A stretch of DNA of 64,000 nucleotides from Nitrosomonas communis (GTDB lineage: Bacteria; Pseudomonadota; Gammaproteobacteria; Burkholderiales; Nitrosomonadaceae): assembly GCF_001007935.1 (NCBI RefSeq), contig NZ_CP011451.1, positions 682,001 through 746,000 of the forward strand. The letters are read 5' to 3'. A program made the position numbers and the translations under genes. This document shows positions 1-9,875 of this stretch, piece after piece; position 1 is the first letter of the stretch, and every line of letters starts with the position of its first letter. The notes below the pieces were generated by a model. It was not told the origin of the DNA. It saw only the letters and a list, made by a program, of their open reading frames with translations, and ran no database searches.

Positions 1-1745
1 CGTAAAAAAGGCACAATAATGCGCGCACCACTATCGGTTTCTCCATAGTTGGGCCCTGTATCGTATAACAGCGTATGATGTTCGGTACGCACCACCACTG
101 CGAGCCCCTGCCCGACATCCAGCATAGTCAACCATAATTCGCCCGTTGCTGGCTGAGGAGGAGAAACCATAAACATGGGCAGCAATGCCACCGTCCCAAG
201 CCACCTGGCAGGAAAACCGGAAAAAATCCCCATACCGGAGCCGCCAGGCAAAAACAACCAGATGATGCCTGCCATACCCGCGATTAATGCCCATAAAGGA
301 GGAGCAGGTTGCTGCCAGACAGCTTGAGGCGATTCACTTAGCCATTTCAGCAGTTGCATACCCACACTTAATATCTCATGGGCAGGCAAGAGTAGAAAAT
401 CAAAGAGCGGCACCACTGCCAATAATGTCAGCGGGACGATCACTAAACTCACGAGCGGGATCGCGATAGCATTCGCTATCGGTGCAATCACCGACACTTG
501 CTGGAACAGGACTAGCAATAAAGGACTCAAGCCCAGTGTAATCACCCATTGCACACGGGCCCAACTGATGATTGCACCCGTCTTGCCGATTCGGCCAAAT
601 GTCACCAGCGTGATCAGCGCAATCGCACCAAACGATAGCCAGAAACCAGGTGAGATCACAGCCCATGGATCGAATACCACCACGATCCATAACGCTCCCA
701 CCAATACAGCTGGCATGGATACCCTTCGATCACTCCAGAGTGCCATCGCGATAATGGCCAACATCACGAAAGTACGCCTGGTCGGCACTGAAAAACCAGC
801 CAATAGCGCATAACATAATGCTGCCAGGACACCTGCGGCCACAGCCATTTTACGTGCCGGCAGCCAATAAGATAAACGTAAACTTCGCCGCCACAGCCAA
901 TAAATCAACCCAAAAACCATCCCGGACACCATCGTGACATGGAGCCCTGAGATAGACATGAGATGATTCGTGCCCGTACGCGTGAAGATTTGCCACTGTT
1001 CCTGTGGAATCGCCTGCTGATCCCCTATAGCCAGCGCAATTTGAATACCCGCATAAGCATGGTCTGTCAAATTTTGACTAAAGCGTGTGCGAATCTGCTG
1101 ACGAACCTGTTCAATCAGATATTGGGGATGATTAACCCATGCATCCAGGCGCACATTGTTTGCTGATTTACGGATATAACCTATGGCACGTATATTGCGC
1201 TCGATGGCTTTGGCTTCAAAATCATAACCATGCGGATTAGCATTGCCATGCGGACGTTTTAGCCGTACAGTTAATTGCCAGCGCTCACCCGCATGGATTT
1301 GCGGAAGCGTAGTAGGTTGGATTGCATCATCCTTCCCACCCATTTTGTACCAAGTCAGCAAAATATGGGCTGGCACGGTTGCTTCTGCTGTCAATACCTG
1401 CTCGACATCAAACCGAAAACGCACACTGCGATCCATTATTTGCGGTAATTCCGCGATAACGCCTATGAGTTCGATGTCACGGCCTTCCCATTCATGGGGT
1501 AAAACATCCGCCACTCGCCAGTGGGCAAACATAGCCGCCCAGAAAAAGCCCAACCCGAAAAATAAACCTATTGACAGAATTTTTCGGAATGCAGGGAATG
1601 TATTGGGGTAAAAATAAGCATAAAAAAATAGCCCTGCTGCAGCAGGAAATAAACCCACTCCCCATCGCATTGCAGGCAATTCAGCCTGTAACTGTAATAA
1701 GCACACCCCGAATACCCAGGCAAGGCAATAGATTTGTCTCAGCAA
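1..1745 (-). CDS. comEC: DNA internalization protein ComEC/Rec2, N-terminal part (cut by window edge)
   Basis: ComEC forms the inner-membrane channel that takes single-stranded DNA into the cytoplasm during natural transformation. One continuous minus-strand frame runs from about 1745 off the left edge. It shows a hydrophobic start, a soluble OB-like part, then the competence-domain signature MSISGLHVTMVSG (around 910-960) and several membrane segments. The conserved AGIQIALAIGDQQAIP stretch lies at about 1000-1050. The visible end enters the metallo-beta-lactamase-like domain (LTMLDVGQGLAVVVRTEHH, about 80-150). No ATG suits the N-terminus. The nearest family-like start is TTG at 1745 with a weak GGA upstream, and an internal ATG near 1671 is the alternative. 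It diverges from rpe. The call is secure and the start is not. Confidence 0.9.
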   Translation of the reverse strand, partial: MLRQIYCLAWVFGVCLLQLQAELPAMRWGVGLFPAAAGLFFYAYFYPNTFPAFRKILSIGLFFGLGFFWAAMFAHWRVADVLPHEWEGRDIELIGVIAELPQIMDRSVRFRFDVEQVLTAEATVPAHILLTWYKMGGKDDAIQPTTLPQIHAGERWQLTVRLKRPHGNANPHGYDFEAKAIERNIRAIGYIRKSANNVRLDAWVNHPQYLIEQVRQQIRTRFSQNLTDHAYAGIQIALAIGDQQAIPQEQWQIFTRTGTNHLMSISGLHVTMVSGMVFGLIYWLWRRSLRLSYWLPARKMAVAAGVLAALCYALLAGFSVPTRRTFVMLAIIAMALWSDRRVSMPAVLVGALWIVVVFDPWAVISPGFWLSFGAIALITLVTFGRIGKTGAIISWARVQWVITLGLSPLLLVLFQQVSVIAPIANAIAIPLVSLVIVPLTLLAVVPLFDFLLLPAHEILSVGMQLLKWLSESPQAVWQQPAPPLWALIAGMAGIIWLFLPGGSGMGIFSGFPARWLGTVALLPMFMVSPPQPATGELWLTMLDVGQGLAVVVRTEHHTLLYDTGPNYGETDSGARIIVPFL

Positions 1746-2057
1746 TTTTTTGATTCCATAATAAAAGGTATGCGATGGGTTTCTGTCATCCTCGTAAAAG
1801 CCTTCTTCAGGAGAATGGCAAAGATAAGAAGAATCGTTTTTATATACGGCGGGAAATTGCAGAGACTGAGGAAATCAGCCTTCGTAATATCGTAATATCT
1901 GATAGGCGGATAAAACTAAAATAATCGATAATGACGCAACCAATAGCGCGAACAGCAAGTTTTTTTCAAAGATTTGGGTCGGCTAGATGATTAACGTTAC
2001 CGCGAAATGATCATTTATGGTTAAAATGCAGGATTTAATTTTTGAGAGATTAATGAT
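1746..2057. other. comEC-rpe divergent intergenic region
   Basis: This 312-base AT-rich stretch separates two divergent genes, so it should hold both promoters. I could not place a convincing -35/-10 pair. The rpe start at 2058 is preceded by GAGAGA. No coding potential or repeat was seen. Confidence 0.5.
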
Positions 2058-2735
2058 ATGTATCGCATCGCTCCAAGCATTCTATCTGCCAATTTTGCCA
2101 AACTGGGAGAGGAGATTACAAACGTCCTTGATTCAGGCGCAGATATCATTCACTTTGATGTCATGGATAACCATTATGTCCCCAATTTGACGATCGGCCC
2201 ACTGGTGTGTGAAGCGATACGTCCCTTAACCAAAGCAACGATTGACGTGCATTTGATGGTTGAGCCAGTCGATCGCATCGTGCCTGACTTTGCCAAAGCA
2301 GGCGCCGATATTATTTCCTTCCATCCGGAAGCTTCCAATCACATCGACCGCACGATCGGTCTCATCAAGGAACAAGGATGCAAAGCAGGATTGGTATTCA
2401 ACCCGGCCACTCCTCTTAGTTACCTTGACCATGTTCTGGATAAGCTGGATTTAGTGTTAATCATGTCAGTCAACCCTGGTTTTGGCGGGCAGAAATTTAT
2501 CCCGGAAGCACTCAATAAATTAACAGAAGTGCGAAAACGCATCGATGCCAGTGGCAAAGACATTCTGCTGGAAATTGATGGCGGGGTAAAAGCGGACAAT
2601 ATTGCTGAAATCGCGCGCGCAGGGGCGGATACTTTTGTTGCGGGATCCGCTATTTATGGTGCAGGTAAAGACAGTGACCCCCATCGCTATGATACGATTA
2701 TTGCGGCAATGCGAGCCGAACTGGCAAAAGTTTAG
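2058..2735 (+). CDS. rpe: Ribulose-phosphate 3-epimerase
   Basis: The enzyme interconverts D-ribulose 5-phosphate and D-xylulose 5-phosphate in the pentose phosphate pathway and, in autotrophs, in the Calvin cycle. The 225-residue product has the usual length and a TIM-barrel layout. It starts [16 protein letters not shown] and carries the metal-binding [12 protein letters not shown] and HLMVEPV motifs, then [12 protein letters not shown] and [11 protein letters not shown], then the phosphate-binding loop [14 protein letters not shown]. The ATG at 2058 has GAGAGA about ten bases upstream. It is followed by gph on the same strand after a 62-base gap, so the two are probably co-transcribed, as in many betaproteobacteria. 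Confidence 0.97.
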   Translation: MYRIAPSILSANFAKLGEEITNVLDSGADIIHFDVMDNHYVPNLTIGPLVCEAIRPLTKATIDVHLMVEPVDRIVPDFAKAGADIISFHPEASNHIDRTIGLIKEQGCKAGLVFNPATPLSYLDHVLDKLDLVLIMSVNPGFGGQKFIPEALNKLTEVRKRIDASGKDILLEIDGGVKADNIAEIARAGADTFVAGSAIYGAGKDSDPHRYDTIIAAMRAELAKV

Positions 2736-2797
2736 TTCAATAATCATTTATCTTTGACACTTCCCTCACTACCTAAATAAAAACAAATTAAAAACAA

Positions 2798-3520
2798 ATG
2801 AATCCAGATAATTTGCAACGTACTGACCGCCGTACCACAGAAATTCAGTTTCCACTCCAGATTAAGGCAGTTGTCATTGATCTGGATGGTACGCTGCTTG
2901 ATACCGCCATGGATCTTGCTTCTGCTGCGAACAAGATGCTGACGGAACTCGGCAAACCGGAATTACCAGTCGCTACCATCCAATCCTTTATAGGAAAAGG
3001 GATTCAGAGACTGGTAAAACGCTCCTTGACAAATAGCCTGGATGAGGAACCCGATCCTGAATTATTCAATAAAGCCTTGCCTATTTATCAGCGAAATTAT
3101 CACGAGAATTTGTATACCCACACCCGCCCCTTCCCGGAAGTGGTGGAAGGATTAGATACGCTCAAAAAAGATGGGTTCAGGTTAGCCTGCATCACCAACA
3201 AAGCTGAAGCATTTACTTTGCCACTGTTACGTGCCACGAACCTGTTGCATTATTTTGAGATGGTATTGTCAGGTGACACACTGCCTAAAAAGAAACCCGA
3301 TCCCCTGCCTTTGCTGCATGCCTGTAACCACTTTCAAATTAAACCCTATGAATTACTGTTGATTGGCGATTCACTCAATGACGCAATGGCAGCGCGGGCA
3401 GCGGGGTGCCATATCTTCTGTGTTCCTTATGGTTATAATGAAGGACGGGGCGTCAATGAATTAAATTGTGATGCGGTTGTTTCTTCACTGCTTGAGGCGA
3501 CTAAATTAATAAAAAAATGA
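2798..3520 (+). CDS. gph: Phosphoglycolate phosphatase (HAD family)
   Basis: The enzyme dephosphorylates 2-phosphoglycolate, the product of the RuBisCO oxygenase reaction and of DNA end repair. The 240-residue HAD hydrolase has motif I VIDLDGTLLDT (nucleophile Asp near residue 28), motif II ACITNK, a lysine in KKKPDPLPL and motif IV LIGDSLNDAMAARAAG. The first 20 or so residues before VVIDLDGT are longer than usual and polar, and no clear ribosome binding site precedes ATG 2798, so the true start may be slightly different. It sits between rpe and trpE, a common order in related bacteria. A mobile repeat begins 10 bases after its stop. Confidence 0.93.
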   Translation: MNPDNLQRTDRRTTEIQFPLQIKAVVIDLDGTLLDTAMDLASAANKMLTELGKPELPVATIQSFIGKGIQRLVKRSLTNSLDEEPDPELFNKALPIYQRNYHENLYTHTRPFPEVVEGLDTLKKDGFRLACITNKAEAFTLPLLRATNLLHYFEMVLSGDTLPKKKPDPLPLLHACNHFQIKPYELLLIGDSLNDAMAARAAGCHIFCVPYGYNEGRGVNELNCDAVVSSLLEATKLIKK

Positions 3521-3530
3521 TTTATCATTA

Positions 3531-3711
3531 GGGTATCTCTAAAAATTCAGAGTTCTAAACAAGACAAGGCGAGAACAAAAAAATGTTGACGCAGCATATA
3601 ATTGATATGTAAGGATACATTTTTTGTGAACAACGAAGTATTGTGACGAGACGGGGTAAGCAGGCAATCCGCGAAGCGGATGCTCGCAAATATGAATTTT
3701 TAGAGGTACCC
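3531..3711. repeat. MITE-like dispersed repeat, copy 1
   Basis: A 181-base element has near-perfect terminal inverted repeats: GGGTATCTCTAAAAATTCA on the left and, read from the right, GGGTACCTCTAAAAATTCA (18 of 19 match). A nearly identical copy lies in the opposite orientation at 55762-55945. It encodes no protein of note. Small size, terminal inverted repeats and two near-identical copies fit a miniature inverted-repeat element mobilised by a transposase elsewhere. No clear target duplication is visible. Confidence 0.85.
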
Positions 3712-3880
3712 TTTAGTTCAAGCTAAATACCTCATCCAATTACTCATGCCATTACTCATGCCGATATAAGATAATGAATATTGCAACCTTTCCTGTATTT
3801 TTCCCTCCTACCTTCCCAATATTAACGTATCAGTGAGAAACATATCGTTCAATTAAGTCCGTTTTTAAAAAGGTTAGTGT

Positions 3881-5365
3881 GTGATTCAGAGTGAATTCAA
3901 CAAGCTGGCGGCACAAGGTTACAACCGCATTCCCCTGGTATTGGAAACCTTTGCTGATCTTGATACCCCGCTGTCAGTTTATCTCAAACTGGCCAATCAG
4001 CCCTATTCCTACTTGTTGGAATCGGTGCTGGGTGGTGAGCGTTTTGGACGTTATTCCGTCATTGGCTTACCTGCAAAAACACGGATAGAAGTGTACGGCA
4101 ATGAAGTCGATATCATTGACGCCTTCACTAACACCAGCACTAGCAAGAAAGTCAATACCGGCAATGTTCTGGAGTTTATCGAATCTTATCTGGCTGATTT
4201 TAAGATTGCACCCTGCGCTGGCCTGCCCCGTTTCTGTGGGGGGCTAGTTGGCTATTTTGGTTATGACACCATACGTTATATTGAGCCAAGACTGACAGGC
4301 CATGCCCGACCCGATACCTTGCATACGCCGGACGTCTTACTATTACTGTCTGAAGAATTGGCGGTAGTCGACAATCTCTCTGGAAAACTCTATCTCATCA
4401 TCTATGCCAATCCGCATTCAGATAATGCTTATCAAGCAGGGAAAAATCGTTTAAAAGAACTATTGACCCGGCTGCGACAACCTTTATCTATTCCCATCGA
4501 AGAGCCAAGTAAGCCAGGCACTGCTGTCAGTGAGTTTGAGGAAGCCGATTTTATCGCTGCAGTAGAAAAAGCCAAACACTATATCGTGGAAGGTGACATC
4601 ATGCAGGTGGTCCTTTCACAACGAACCAGCAAACCTTATTCAGCCTCTCCCCTTGCGCTCTATCGCGCCCTACGCAGCCTCAACCCCTCCCCTTACATGT
4701 TCTATTATCATCTTGATCATTTCCATATTGTTGGCGCCTCTCCTGAAATTTTAGTGCGGCTTGAGAAGGATATGGTAACCGTTCGCCCGATCGCTGGTAC
4801 GCGTCCTCGGGGCAAAAACCTGCAAGAAGATGCCACGTTAGCGGCTGATTTATTGGCCGACCCCAAGGAACGAGCCGAGCATGTCATGCTAATGGATTTA
4901 GGGCGCAATGATATTGGCCGTGTCGCTCAAACCGGTACAGTCAAAGTAACCGAAAATATGCAAATTGAGCACTACTCCCATGTCATGCATATTGTTTCCA
5001 ACGTGGAAGGCAAACTCAAACCGGGCCTGAATGCGCTCGATGTCTTACGCGCCACTTTCCCGGCTGGAACCGTCAGCGGCGCACCCAAAGTGAGAGCGAT
5101 GGAAATCATCGATGAACTGGAAATCTCTAAACGGGGTATTTATGCTGGTGCAGTCGGCTACCTGGGTTTCAATGGTGATATGGATCTGGCTATCTCGATC
5201 CGCACCGGCATCATTAAAGATGGTATATTACACGTGCAGGCAGGCGCCGGTATCGTTGCTGACTCAGTCCCTCAGAGCGAGTGGATCGAAACGCAAAATA
5301 AAGCAAAAGCGATCTTGCGTGCTGCAGAAATTGCTGAAAATGGACTCGATAGTAAAATCGATTAA
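3881..5365 (+). CDS. trpE: Anthranilate synthase component I
   Basis: TrpE converts chorismate to anthranilate with ammonia from TrpG, the first step of tryptophan synthesis. The 494-residue product matches family length. The N-terminal part holds the tryptophan feedback-site region ([18 protein letters not shown]). The chorismate-binding half holds [38 protein letters not shown] and [18 protein letters not shown]. The start is a GTG at 3881 preceded by AAGGTTAG. In relatives trpG, trpD and trpC commonly follow. Here the next 760 bases are non-coding and the following genes concern surface glycans, so the amidotransferase subunit must lie elsewhere. The stop codon is the first base block of a tandem repeat. 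Confidence 0.96.
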   Translation: MIQSEFNKLAAQGYNRIPLVLETFADLDTPLSVYLKLANQPYSYLLESVLGGERFGRYSVIGLPAKTRIEVYGNEVDIIDAFTNTSTSKKVNTGNVLEFIESYLADFKIAPCAGLPRFCGGLVGYFGYDTIRYIEPRLTGHARPDTLHTPDVLLLLSEELAVVDNLSGKLYLIIYANPHSDNAYQAGKNRLKELLTRLRQPLSIPIEEPSKPGTAVSEFEEADFIAAVEKAKHYIVEGDIMQVVLSQRTSKPYSASPLALYRALRSLNPSPYMFYYHLDHFHIVGASPEILVRLEKDMVTVRPIAGTRPRGKNLQEDATLAADLLADPKERAEHVMLMDLGRNDIGRVAQTGTVKVTENMQIEHYSHVMHIVSNVEGKLKPGLNALDVLRATFPAGTVSGAPKVRAMEIIDELEISKRGIYAGAVGYLGFNGDMDLAISIRTGIIKDGILHVQAGAGIVADSVPQSEWIETQNKAKAILRAAEIAENGLDSKID

Positions 5366-5915
5366 AGTTTCTACAGCAACCGCCGATATCAACCTTACGA
5401 AGATTTGATTGATTTCATTCAAGCGGAAATTATTATCCGGTAATTTAAAAAAACACGAGACCATTCAAATCCTATTACCTTTATTTGCGGCAGATTCGCT
5501 GAACTATCAGACCAGACAATATGATTTTCGAAAGTCATGCTTCTAACATCATGCACTCTGTCATATTAAAAAATTTATTTAAAGTTTCTGCAGCAATTGC
5601 CGATATTAAAAGTACGAAATTGAATTAATCCCATTCAAGCAAAAATTATCACTCTTTATACACTTTTAAAATAACACGACTCCATTCAAGCCCAATTACC
5701 CTTACTTGCAGCTTTACTTGCGGCAAATTCACTGAATTGTTAGATCAAAACAATATGATTTTTGAAAATCATATTCCGAACATCATGCCGCATGCCATAT
5801 GATAAAAATTTGATTAAAGTTTCTGCCGTAATCGCCGATAACTATTATTGCGGAGATTTGATTAATTCCATTCGAAAGTAAATTATCATTTTTAATGCAC
5901 TTTTAATACATACTC
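5364..5915. repeat. Diverged tandem repeat behind trpE (three units)
   Basis: Three units begin with AAAGTTTCT at 5364, 5581 and 5816, giving periods of 217 and 235 bases. Each repeats the order AAAGTTTCTRCAGYAAYYGCCGAT, a GATTRATT..CATTC block and an AAATTATYA block. Units 1 and 2 share an ACACGA..CCATTCAA block, and units 2 and 3 share longer stretches such as CAATATGATTTT. The last unit is partial. Unit 1 includes the trpE stop codon, so the array appears to derive from the 3' end and trailer of trpE. The rest of 5366-6129 is AT-rich and non-coding. Confidence 0.75.
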
Positions 5916-6044
5916 ATAGGCCGTTCCAGGTTAACTATCTTTGCATGCGACAAGTTTGCCTAACTGACAGATTATAAGATGATGGTTTATATGTTTCTTT
6001 TTGCAAGACACAACCCTATCGTCATATCAAATGTCATATATCAC

Positions 6045-6073
6045 TTGCTTGGAATTAATTTATATCGTATATT
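6045..6073 (+). promoter_or_regulatory. Possible sigma-70 promoter for the RTX gene
   Basis: TTGCTT (6045-6050) and TATATT (6068-6073) are separated by 17 bases, 57 bases ahead of the ATG at 6130. The -10 fits well and the -35 poorly. GAGGAG at 6112-6117 is the likely ribosome binding site. Confidence 0.35.
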
Positions 6074-6129
6074 CGCGACGCGGTAGATGAAGTATTTTTT
6101 TCAAGAATCAAAGAGGAGTAATTTGAGTT

Positions 6130-7182
6130 ATGGCAGCAGAGTCATTATTAGGGGGAAGTAATGGGACACCACTAGACAGCAACGTGATAGCGTTGTTGGA
6201 TCAGTTTTTAACTGATACTGTCGGTGGTAGTGCTCAAACGACGGATTTAGGTAATGGCAGTACCTTGGTTATCGGTACAGGCCAAAACGGTGAAACACAA
6301 GGCGCCATTGTTACGAAAGATGCCACCATCGCAGCGGAAATTAATGCGGGTGTAATGCATTTTGCAGTTCAGTTGCCAGCCGGCGTTAATATCGCCTTTG
6401 AAAGTTTAAGCGAAAAAGCAACACCGACAGAGATTGCAAACTTTCTCAATGCGCAAATTGAAGCCGCATTACCATCAAACAGTACCGATCCTGCCATCCA
6501 GGCGCTTAATGCAAGTTTAACGAATGCAGTTAACAATCTGATCAATGCCTTGAATGCCAATGGTGTAGGCGAAAGTGTTCTGAGCATTATCAGCTTCGCA
6601 GATATTTCCAATTCACTATCCGAAACTCTGGCAGAAACGCCAGCAGGAACCGCAATTACAGTTGATCCAAACGCGGGTAATACGATAAAATTCACGGCGC
6701 TCAATCCTGAAGATAACGAGGTGTTTGCTTTGCTCTTGAGCGAAATTCAGCAAGGGAAGACACTTGAACTCAGCGGTGTGGAAAACGCCGTGCTGGTGGG
6801 TTCTGGTACCGTCAAAGTGGGCGATAATACTAACGCAAATCTCCAAGGTGACAATAGAGATCAGCATATCACTGGCAGCAGTGGTAACGACACTCTGGTT
6901 GGCGGCGGCGGTAATGACACCCTGATCGGTGGCGGTGGTGATGACATCATCGGCTTCAATGCAATAGGTCATTACAATGTCCAGATCGACAGCGGTGATA
7001 AACTGGCCTTCCAGTTCGATGGTATTCAGACCGTCGCTGATCTGCTACCTTTTGTTACCAATGTTTCCGAAGCGAATGGTAACGTTACTTTCGAATTCGT
7101 GGATGGCCAGGCCTCCATTACGCTCGTAGGTATGTCTGCAAGTGATGTGACAGCCGATATGGTAATATTTAACTTATCGTAA
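6130..7182 (+). CDS. RTX-repeat (hemolysin-type calcium-binding) surface or secreted protein
   Basis: The 350-residue protein has no cleavable signal peptide. It is rich in Asn, Gly, Ala and Thr and poor in Cys. Residues 249-276 carry glycine-rich nonapeptides (GNDTLVGGGGNDTLIGGGG), the calcium-binding RTX motif typical of proteins exported by type I systems. The last 70 residues form a hydrophobic beta-rich tail ending VIFNLS, resembling a C-terminal type I secretion signal. The N-terminal 200 residues match nothing I recognise. A strong hairpin terminator follows at 7203, suggesting high separate expression, and glycosyltransferases follow on the same strand. Inference: a secreted or surface structural protein that may be glycosylated. 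No type I exporter genes lie in the window. Confidence 0.72.
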   Translation: MAAESLLGGSNGTPLDSNVIALLDQFLTDTVGGSAQTTDLGNGSTLVIGTGQNGETQGAIVTKDATIAAEINAGVMHFAVQLPAGVNIAFESLSEKATPTEIANFLNAQIEAALPSNSTDPAIQALNASLTNAVNNLINALNANGVGESVLSIISFADISNSLSETLAETPAGTAITVDPNAGNTIKFTALNPEDNEVFALLLSEIQQGKTLELSGVENAVLVGSGTVKVGDNTNANLQGDNRDQHITGSSGNDTLVGGGGNDTLIGGGGDDIIGFNAIGHYNVQIDSGDKLAFQFDGIQTVADLLPFVTNVSEANGNVTFEFVDGQASITLVGMSASDVTADMVIFNLS

Positions 7183-7202
7183 TTAACAAGCATATGCTCT
7201 AG

Positions 7203-7232
7203 AAAGCCCGCTAGAATAATGCGGGCTTTTTT
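7203..7232 (+). terminator. Rho-independent terminator after the RTX gene
   Basis: AAAGCCCGC and GCGGGCTTT form a perfect 9-bp stem with a 9-base loop, followed by a run of T. The ATG of the next gene (7233) begins directly after the T run, so any read-through message would carry the hairpin over its start site. Confidence 0.85.
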
Positions 7233-9875
7233 ATGACAAAAATCAAAAGAAATAATCTAATACCCTATCTATCGCCAATCATTATTGATAATGGATTGCT
7301 CAGGGGGTGTGCCTCCATTCCAGGCACAGAACCGGTTGAGGTTGCTGTCTATATCGATGGTAAAATTCTGACGAAAGTATGGTGCGACTCTCCCCTTGCC
7401 GATAGTTATCAGCCATTACTGGGTGAAGTTGGGTCAGTCGATCTGAGCAAAGGATTTCTGGTCCCCTTGCCAGCCCAGCTGTTTGACGGGGCTCCGCATG
7501 AACTGACTGTCAAGCTATGCAATTCCGCTCAAAACACCGCTGCCTCTAATACCAACAACTTGGCGCAGCATGGGCTACTGGAAAGTAAACTCGCCTTCCA
7601 GCACGGTGATCGTCATGGTCAAGTGAGTTTTGTGGAGGATCATTTTGAGGGATGGGTGGCTTTCAGTCATCGCCCTAGCCCGCTGCCGCAACTCATTTTA
7701 AGTGACCAGGAAGAGCATTTCTGCAAACAGGTTTTATTGATCCCTCTCCCCACGGAGAATGGGCAACCCGATAAATATCTGGCTACTTTTCGTATTCCAC
7801 AGAAAGATTTACCGATCCCGTTACGGTTCTTCTGCGGTGACACAGAGCTAAGCGGCTCACCCTGTCAACCCAAGAAAAAACTGATTGGATACTTGGAGCA
7901 GTTTGATACGCAACTCATTCATGGCTGGGCTTTTGACGTGCACCAACCCGCCAATCCAGTGGAGCTGACGCTAAAAGTCGATGGCCAGATTGTGCTGCAT
8001 TTTCGTCCCAATATTCGTCGTCCCGACATTGCACACTATTTAAAGCTGCCCGAAGAAAAACTCGGCATTGTTGGTTTTCAACTGGCACCACCCGAAATTC
8101 TGTTTGATGGCAACGAGCACCGTATCAGCGTCGAATTTGCCGGACAGAATCACCCATTACGCGGCAGTGGGCAACTGATCAAAATACCCAGCCACTATCT
8201 GACTTTTGATGAAATCGCTTCCCAACCGGAAAAAGTTCGGCAGGCAAAAAAACTTGCCCGGCCCAATCAACCCACTATTTCGGTCATTATTCTCAATCGT
8301 AATGGCGAAAAGCTGCTGGCTGCCCTGTTTGAAAGCTGGCTAATAAAGAATAGTCTGACCAGCGTCGAATTTATTGTCGTGGATCACGCCTCTGAAGATG
8401 GTAGTCTACGATTACTTACTCGCTGGCAATCACAACTGCCATTGCACATCATCCCCCTGCCCTTCAATGATTCTTTCTCCGCTTCATGTAATCGCGCAGC
8501 GGAGGAAGCACGCGGGAAATTCCTGCTGTTCCTCAATAATGATATCATCTGGCTGCAGGATGTCCTGCCAGCGATGGTCGATGCCCTTGAAACCGATCAA
8601 GCAATCGGCCTGCTTGGCCTGAAATTGATCAAATCTACCAGTAGTGAGCAATCATTCAATCAAACCATCGTGCAACACCTCGGCGTGCGCTTTAAACTTT
8701 ACAATGCAGCTTATTGGCCCTATGAAGCCACAGCGGATGATAGCAATGAAGCAGAATATTCCGCCCAGTCTGTTCCAGTCGTTACCGGCGCTGTCATGTT
8801 TTGCCGCAAAGAAGATTTTTTTAATGCAGGCAAGTTTGACCCCAGTTATTTTTATGGTTTTGAAGACGTCGAGTTTTGTCTGCGCCTAAGCCACAGACTC
8901 GGCAAGAAAGTCATCTGTCGAAATGATCTGCTGGCGCTTCATCACCACGGCCATACCCGCCTTTCAGGACGGGCGACCGATATTTTCGACCGTTTGATCA
9001 GTAATGCAGATATCTTGCAGACCCATGCCGGTCTATGGTTAAAGCAACGTTACTGGACCAGTCTTTTCACTGGCGACCAGCATCTCACTGTTGATAAGCT
9101 GACCATTGGCTTTATCATTGATGAAAGCAGGGCCAATGGCGAAACCACCCGTCTACGAACGGACGCAATCAAATTGGCCAAACAGGTGCGTCAGCGCTAT
9201 CCTGCAGCACGCACGGTTTTTCTGCCTCCCAGCCGTGGCTGGTACAATGTGCGTGATATTCACATCCTGATAGTCGGGCATCCAGAATATGATATTGGCA
9301 AAATGATCTGGCGGCGCGAAGATCTGCTGACCTTTGCCTGGATCAGAAACGAGGCTGCTCTATGGCAACGCATGCCATGGTGGCCTCATTTTGACGGTTA
9401 CCTTGCCGCCAGCCCTGCTATAATAAACGCTTTGGCGTCCACCCTCAGCAGCCCCATCGTGCAAACCACTGCTACCTGTCCGCTTGGGCCGTTATGTACC
9501 CCCCAATCTCCGCCACTGCGTATTGCCCTACTCACCCCACACAATATCTCAGCCCAGCACCAAGCCCGTCTTAAAATCTTACAGCAATCCCTGCAAGCCG
9601 CTGGGGCTGTGGTTTGGCATGAACTGCTCGATACGCCTGAGGAGTCAGCGCGGCTGGCCGATATCCGCATCGCCCATTGTTTCAATAAATCAGCCTTGAA
9701 AATAGAACCCCAATCTTACCCTCATACCTTGAATATTCTTTGGGCGCCCTACCTCAAGCAAGCACCAGGCGGCGATCCTCTGACCGGATGGCAAATCACT
9801 AGTCAAATGCCCCAGGCAGCATGGCTACGCAATGAAATAGAGAAAAAACTTGGAAATACTTTTTGTTCATCCTAA
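7233..9875 (+). CDS. Large multidomain glycosyltransferase (GT2 core)
   Basis: An 880-residue protein. Residues about 1-330 look like two or three related beta-sandwich modules (GWVAF.., HGWAFDV.., each ending LFDG.EH). Residues about 347-610 are a GT-A family 2 glycosyltransferase: TISVIILNRNG, a DxD-like LNNDI near 435 and YGFEDVEFCLR near 544, then LHHHGHTR. Residues 620-880 are an additional domain without a clear signature. It should transfer a sugar from a nucleotide donor in the cytoplasm. The next gene starts inside its last 26 bases, showing translational coupling. The start lies two bases beyond a terminator T run with no visible ribosome binding site, so a later start is possible. 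Confidence 0.8.
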   Translation: MTKIKRNNLIPYLSPIIIDNGLLRGCASIPGTEPVEVAVYIDGKILTKVWCDSPLADSYQPLLGEVGSVDLSKGFLVPLPAQLFDGAPHELTVKLCNSAQNTAASNTNNLAQHGLLESKLAFQHGDRHGQVSFVEDHFEGWVAFSHRPSPLPQLILSDQEEHFCKQVLLIPLPTENGQPDKYLATFRIPQKDLPIPLRFFCGDTELSGSPCQPKKKLIGYLEQFDTQLIHGWAFDVHQPANPVELTLKVDGQIVLHFRPNIRRPDIAHYLKLPEEKLGIVGFQLAPPEILFDGNEHRISVEFAGQNHPLRGSGQLIKIPSHYLTFDEIASQPEKVRQAKKLARPNQPTISVIILNRNGEKLLAALFESWLIKNSLTSVEFIVVDHASEDGSLRLLTRWQSQLPLHIIPLPFNDSFSASCNRAAEEARGKFLLFLNNDIIWLQDVLPAMVDALETDQAIGLLGLKLIKSTSSEQSFNQTIVQHLGVRFKLYNAAYWPYEATADDSNEAEYSAQSVPVVTGAVMFCRKEDFFNAGKFDPSYFYGFEDVEFCLRLSHRLGKKVICRNDLLALHHHGHTRLSGRATDIFDRLISNADILQTHAGLWLKQRYWTSLFTGDQHLTVDKLTIGFIIDESRANGETTRLRTDAIKLAKQVRQRYPAARTVFLPPSRGWYNVRDIHILIVGHPEYDIGKMIWRREDLLTFAWIRNEAALWQRMPWWPHFDGYLAASPAIINALASTLSSPIVQTTATCPLGPLCTPQSPPLRIALLTPHNISAQHQARLKILQQSLQAAGAVVWHELLDTPEESARLADIRIAHCFNKSALKIEPQSYPHTLNILWAPYLKQAPGGDPLTGWQITSQMPQAAWLRNEIEKKLGNTFCSS

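Noticed and set aside
1..1745. comEC at first looked frameshifted near 1060-1110
   Set aside because: Careful re-reading of the reverse strand base by base showed a single uninterrupted frame running off the window edge.
6130..7182. Hemolysin or toxin annotation for the RTX protein
   Set aside because: Only a few calcium-binding repeats are present and there is no pore-forming or acylation region.
9398..9685. Minus-strand frames inside the glycosyltransferase genes
   Set aside because: They are antisense shadows of well-supported genes.
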